Positions 4,398 through 6,317 of a stretch of DNA of 6,317 nucleotides are shown here, piece after piece (the stretch's first letter is position 1; each line of letters starts with the position of its first letter). The position numbers and the translations under genes were made by a program. Source of the DNA: Eubacteriales bacterium. Lineage in GTDB: Bacteria; Bacillota; Clostridia; Peptostreptococcales; Anaerovoracaceae. The notes below the pieces were generated by a model, which had not been told where the DNA came from, searched no databases, and was given only the letters and a program-made list of their open reading frames with translations. The stretch is from the NCBI GenBank assembly GCA_028691625.1, contig JAQUYZ010000109.1, forward strand, positions 1 to 6,317, given 5' to 3'.

Positions 4398-5284
4398 GAC
4401 TCAATGATTTCCGGAACACATACGCTTTCCGGCATCGGAATATCATAATCATCGAAACTGTGAGGTTCCTCAACTTTTGACATGATTTTCAAAGAGCGCT
4501 GAATCATCGCAGATGTTTCTTTCGGGGTTTTATCACTATGTTTCCACCAGTAAACTCTGCAAACCTCACAGGTGCCATCCGGGCGAGCCGAAGATGCATC
4601 GTTTTCAAAAAGTGTACAGAGCGCTTCCTTAATTTTGTTGGCATCCTCATCAGAAAAGCCTGTTTTTTCCGCAAGCTGACAGTTAATGCTTCCGCGAATC
4701 ACATACAGGCCAAAATTAACGTAGTGTTTCATCCCCATCGTATCAGATGCTCTGCCCTTTTTTCCACCTTCGGCGTTCACGCTTTTCGTAATCTGCATAT
4801 CAACGATATCAATAGGGTCCACACTGACCGCCTGTTGTATTGAAACCGGTCCACGGATACCAACAGATAACTGGCTGCCTGCCTCATCTTCCTCACCTTT
4901 CGCTTTCTTCCTGTCCCTTTTGAATGCAAATACCTGACCAAAAGCTCTGACATCAGTCCATTTTTCACAGGCTATTTTAGAAAAAAGATCCGTATCCGCA
5001 TCTTTACCCTTTTTTAATTCAGCAGCAAGCTGGACATCACTGGCAGCTCGATCACGCAAATTGCGATATTGATCTGTTTCCCTTCCGTCTGTTTGGACAA
5101 AGATTCTTTCACCCATATCTTGCAATCGGTTGCGGATCTTACGTTTAATAGCCACATCGGAAAAAATCCCATGGCCATTGTAGTCCTCCCTGGGACGGTT
5201 GCCACTCAGAGGGTCGCCGTTAATGTTCGCCCGCGTCACCGAAACAATTGCCGCAAAGTCAATCTTGTTCTGCAAAATGCTCAT
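4385..5284 (-). CDS. cas7: Cas7 (Csd2), backbone subunit of type I-C Cascade
   Basis: This complete 299-residue protein is of usual length for Csd2/Cas7c. Cas7 copies line the crRNA as the backbone of the type I-C interference complex, with Cas5c, Cas8c and Cas11c. Visible family hallmarks are NGDPLSGNRPR (22-32), GIFSDVAIKRKIRN (39-52), WTDVRAFGQVFAF (109-121), SVGIRGPVSIQQAVSVDPI (140-158) and DTMGMKHYVNFGLYVIRGSI (181-200), then RPDGTCEVCRVYWW (234-247) near the C-terminus. The ATG at 5282-5284 follows the cas8c stop codon with no gap (TAAATG), and GAGGAGG (5293-5299) inside cas8c provides its ribosome binding site. The C-terminal tail after SFDDYDIP (276-283) is variable in the family. 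The last few residues (IESNHI) lie over the breakpoint with the KilA-N remnant and may have been altered. No cas4, cas1 or cas2 follows. Function otherwise looks intact. Confidence 0.95.
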   Translation of the reverse strand: MSILQNKIDFAAIVSVTRANINGDPLSGNRPREDYNGHGIFSDVAIKRKIRNRLQDMGERIFVQTDGRETDQYRNLRDRAASDVQLAAELKKGKDADTDLFSKIACEKWTDVRAFGQVFAFKRDRKKAKGEEDEAGSQLSVGIRGPVSIQQAVSVDPIDIVDMQITKSVNAEGGKKGRASDTMGMKHYVNFGLYVIRGSINCQLAEKTGFSDEDANKIKEALCTLFENDASSARPDGTCEVCRVYWWKHSDKTPKETSAMIQRSLKIMSKVEEPHSFDDYDIPMPESVCVPEIIESNHI

Positions 5285-5698
5285 TTATTCTTCCTCCTCA
5301 TTAATCGTATCAATTTCATCTTCGTCTGAAGCAATGATATTATCTTTCTCTCGAAACTTTAAGACTTCTCGCTGGGAATCGTAACCAAGCAGGAACTTCC
5401 CATCAAGAGCTTTCTTTGCTTCAAAGCAGCCAGGTTCAAATTGCCCTTCAATCTTCCCGTAAAGATCTTTGTAATACTCTCTGCTTCCAGGCTTTAACCG
5501 ATTTAAATAAATTTGTGTATTCCTGCGAATGATTATCCACGTCCGGAAAGGCGTCTGCAAGAACTGCCTCATATACCGCTCCGCATTTGTTGTGCGAGTT
5601 TCGCTCTTATCAAACGTGCAGCGCTCTATTTTTTCCGCAACTGCTAAAAGCCGTCCAAAAAGATAACTCCGGTCTGTGCAAAGTTCATCAAGTTTCAT
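5285..5698 (-). CDS. cas11c: Probable Cas11c small subunit from an internal start in cas8c
   Basis: In type I-C systems the small subunit Cas11c is known to be translated from an internal start within the 3' part of cas8c. Here an in-frame ATG at 5696-5698 (MKLDELCTDRSYLFGRLLAV) begins a 137-residue product ending at the cas8c stop. Upstream is AAGGGAGTG (5708-5716), 9 nt before the ATG and close to the Shine-Dalgarno consensus although it lies inside a coding region. The start falls just before the conserved LDE----YLFGRLLA helix, at the place and with the size expected for Cas11c (about 120-140 residues). Cas11 is helical and lines the belly of Cascade, stabilising it on DNA. Position and ribosome binding site are seen directly; that it is used is inferred from the family. 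Confidence 0.65.
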   Translation of the reverse strand: MKLDELCTDRSYLFGRLLAVAEKIERCTFDKSETRTTNAERYMRQFLQTPFRTWIIIRRNTQIYLNRLKPGSREYYKDLYGKIEGQFEPGCFEAKKALDGKFLLGYDSQREVLKFREKDNIIASDEDEIDTINEEEE

Positions 5699-6317
5699 AT
5701 TAAATATCACTCCCTTTTCCAAATAATATTTTTTAATCAAGGAACATGCCGTGTGCAGAACTCTCAGATAATTAATTTCCTTTTCATAGGCTAACGGGTT
5801 AGACGCTTTCATCACCGCGGTTCTGACTATATCCGGTGGAATGAATGCCCCGTCTATGATACATGGTCTCAGCCGATTAAAAACAGATATGAGCAGCGGG
5901 CATTTACCATCGCTATTTGAAGGCAAAGTTAAAATCTTTTCTTTCTCGGTACCATAAACTGCTTTTGCAATCTCCTTGATTGAATCAATACCTTCATAAT
6001 AATGATACCTTTTATCCTTATCAAGGTATTCCTGCCGCCAACAGCAGCTTTCCTGCCATTGCCTGATATTCTTCAGATAGGCGGATGTTTCTAGTTCTCT
6101 GTAATAAGTCATTGCAAGCCGTCCGGGAGATGCGCTGTCAAGTGCAAGAATCACCATATGCGAGGTATTTTCAATATTTTTTGCATATCCGTCTATGGCT
6201 AGATTTAAGTCTCGCGCGGTTGCATAATTCGTGTCGGTATGATAAGCTTCATTCTCGCCAAATAATGCATCCTCAGAATCCCGAAGCGGCTCATCTTTGT
6301 TCCGCCGAGCAGCAAGT
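5285..6317 (-). CDS. cas8c: Cas8c (Csd1), large subunit of type I-C Cascade, C-terminal 343 codons (5' end outside window)
   Basis: The open frame runs past the right edge. The 343 codons here are roughly the C-terminal 55-60 percent of a Csd1 (about 570-650 residues). Recognisable family segments include YATARDLNLAIDGYAK before MVILALDSASPGRLAMTYYR, then IRQWQESCCW, RLRPCIIDGAFIPPDIVR, MKASNPLAYEKE, RSYLFGRLLAVAEKIERC, TTNAERYMRQFLQTPFRTW and KFLLGYDSQRE. Cas8c recognises the PAM and opens target DNA in type I-C, which needs only Cas5c, Cas8c and Cas7 plus Cas11c. The ATG at 6157 is not the true start, because conserved Csd1 sequence continues upstream of it. The tail ends in a Glu run whose codons contain the cas7 ribosome binding site. 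cas3 and cas5 would be expected further right, outside the window. Confidence 0.95.
   Translation of the reverse strand, partial: LAARRNKDEPLRDSEDALFGENEAYHTDTNYATARDLNLAIDGYAKNIENTSHMVILALDSASPGRLAMTYYRELETSAYLKNIRQWQESCCWRQEYLDKDKRYHYYEGIDSIKEIAKAVYGTEKEKILTLPSNSDGKCPLLISVFNRLRPCIIDGAFIPPDIVRTAVMKASNPLAYEKEINYLRVLHTACSLIKKYYLEKGVIFNMKLDELCTDRSYLFGRLLAVAEKIERCTFDKSETRTTNAERYMRQFLQTPFRTWIIIRRNTQIYLNRLKPGSREYYKDLYGKIEGQFEPGCFEAKKALDGKFLLGYDSQREVLKFREKDNIIASDEDEIDTINEEEE
5293..5299 (-). promoter_or_regulatory. cas7 ribosome binding site embedded in the Glu-coding tail of cas8c
   Basis: GAGGAGG on the minus strand, 8 nt before the cas7 ATG. It is also two of the Glu codons at the end of Cas8c. 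With TAAATG at the junction this indicates translational coupling. Confidence 0.85.
5708..5716 (-). promoter_or_regulatory. Internal ribosome binding site for Cas11c
   Basis: AAGGGAGTG (minus strand) resembles AAGGAGGTG at 7 of 9 positions and lies 9 nt before the in-frame ATG at 5698. It is the feature that supports separate translation of the Cas8c C-terminus. Confidence 0.6.

Noticed and set aside
357..5384. Plus-strand open frames of 60-100 codons (for example 736-978, 1000-1239, 2286-2534, 4538-4843, 5069-5329)
   Set aside because: They lie opposite well-supported minus-strand genes or control regions, have Cys/Ser/Phe-rich shadow-like composition, and show no ribosome binding site or recognisable domain.
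6155..6157. ATG at 6157 as the start of Cas8c
   Set aside because: The frame remains open to the window edge and the upstream residues (YATARDLNLAIDGYAK and before) match the Csd1 family, so the true start is outside.
1..6317. A CRISPR array in the window
   Set aside because: With cas genes present I looked for 30-36 bp repeats at regular spacing on both strands. None is visible; the array must be outside or lost.

Overview
The window looks like a piece of a Bacillota chromosome, most likely a Lachnospiraceae-type gut Clostridium. This is inferred from moderate-to-low GC, strong AGGAGG-type ribosome binding sites, a TnpV-like protein, a YARHG/SH3 surface protein and a type I-C CRISPR-Cas operon. 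Every gene I can support is on the minus strand, so the text runs from the right edge leftwards in the direction of transcription. No species was identified, and all family names come from reading the proteins, not from a database search.

Right part (about 4385-6317): the end of a type I-C CRISPR-Cas operon. It holds the C-terminal 343 codons of cas8c (csd1), cut by the window edge, followed with no gap by a complete cas7 (csd2). An in-frame internal ATG with a ribosome binding site inside cas8c probably gives the small subunit Cas11c. The operon then stops. Where cas4-cas1-cas2 and the array normally follow in type I-C loci, cas7 abuts a start-less KilA-N fragment. No CRISPR array is present in the window.

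Middle part (about 2880-4400): a patchwork of gene debris and small accessory genes. In order of transcription it holds the KilA-N remnant, a 50-nt inverted-repeat structure, an intact 210-residue alpha/beta hydrolase with a strong ribosome binding site, a 9-bp inverted repeat across the hydrolase stop codon, a 65-residue helical protein of unknown role, and a decayed TnpB-like relic. This resembles repeated insertion and deletion downstream of the cas genes.

Left part (1-2880): a small two-helix membrane protein, possibly truncated; a 469-residue exported protein with a YARHG motif and an SH3-like domain, ending in a good intrinsic terminator; a Phd/YefM antitoxin and Txe/YoeB toxin pair with a near-consensus promoter carrying direct repeats in its spacer; a terminator-like hairpin; and the first 35 codons of a tnpV-like gene running off the left edge.

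The points most worth following are the apparent loss of the adaptation module right after cas7, the likely internal cas11c start, and the hydrolase gene bracketed by two inverted-repeat structures. I did not find a convincing wholly new system. The unknown 65-residue gene and the bracketed hydrolase are the least explained parts.
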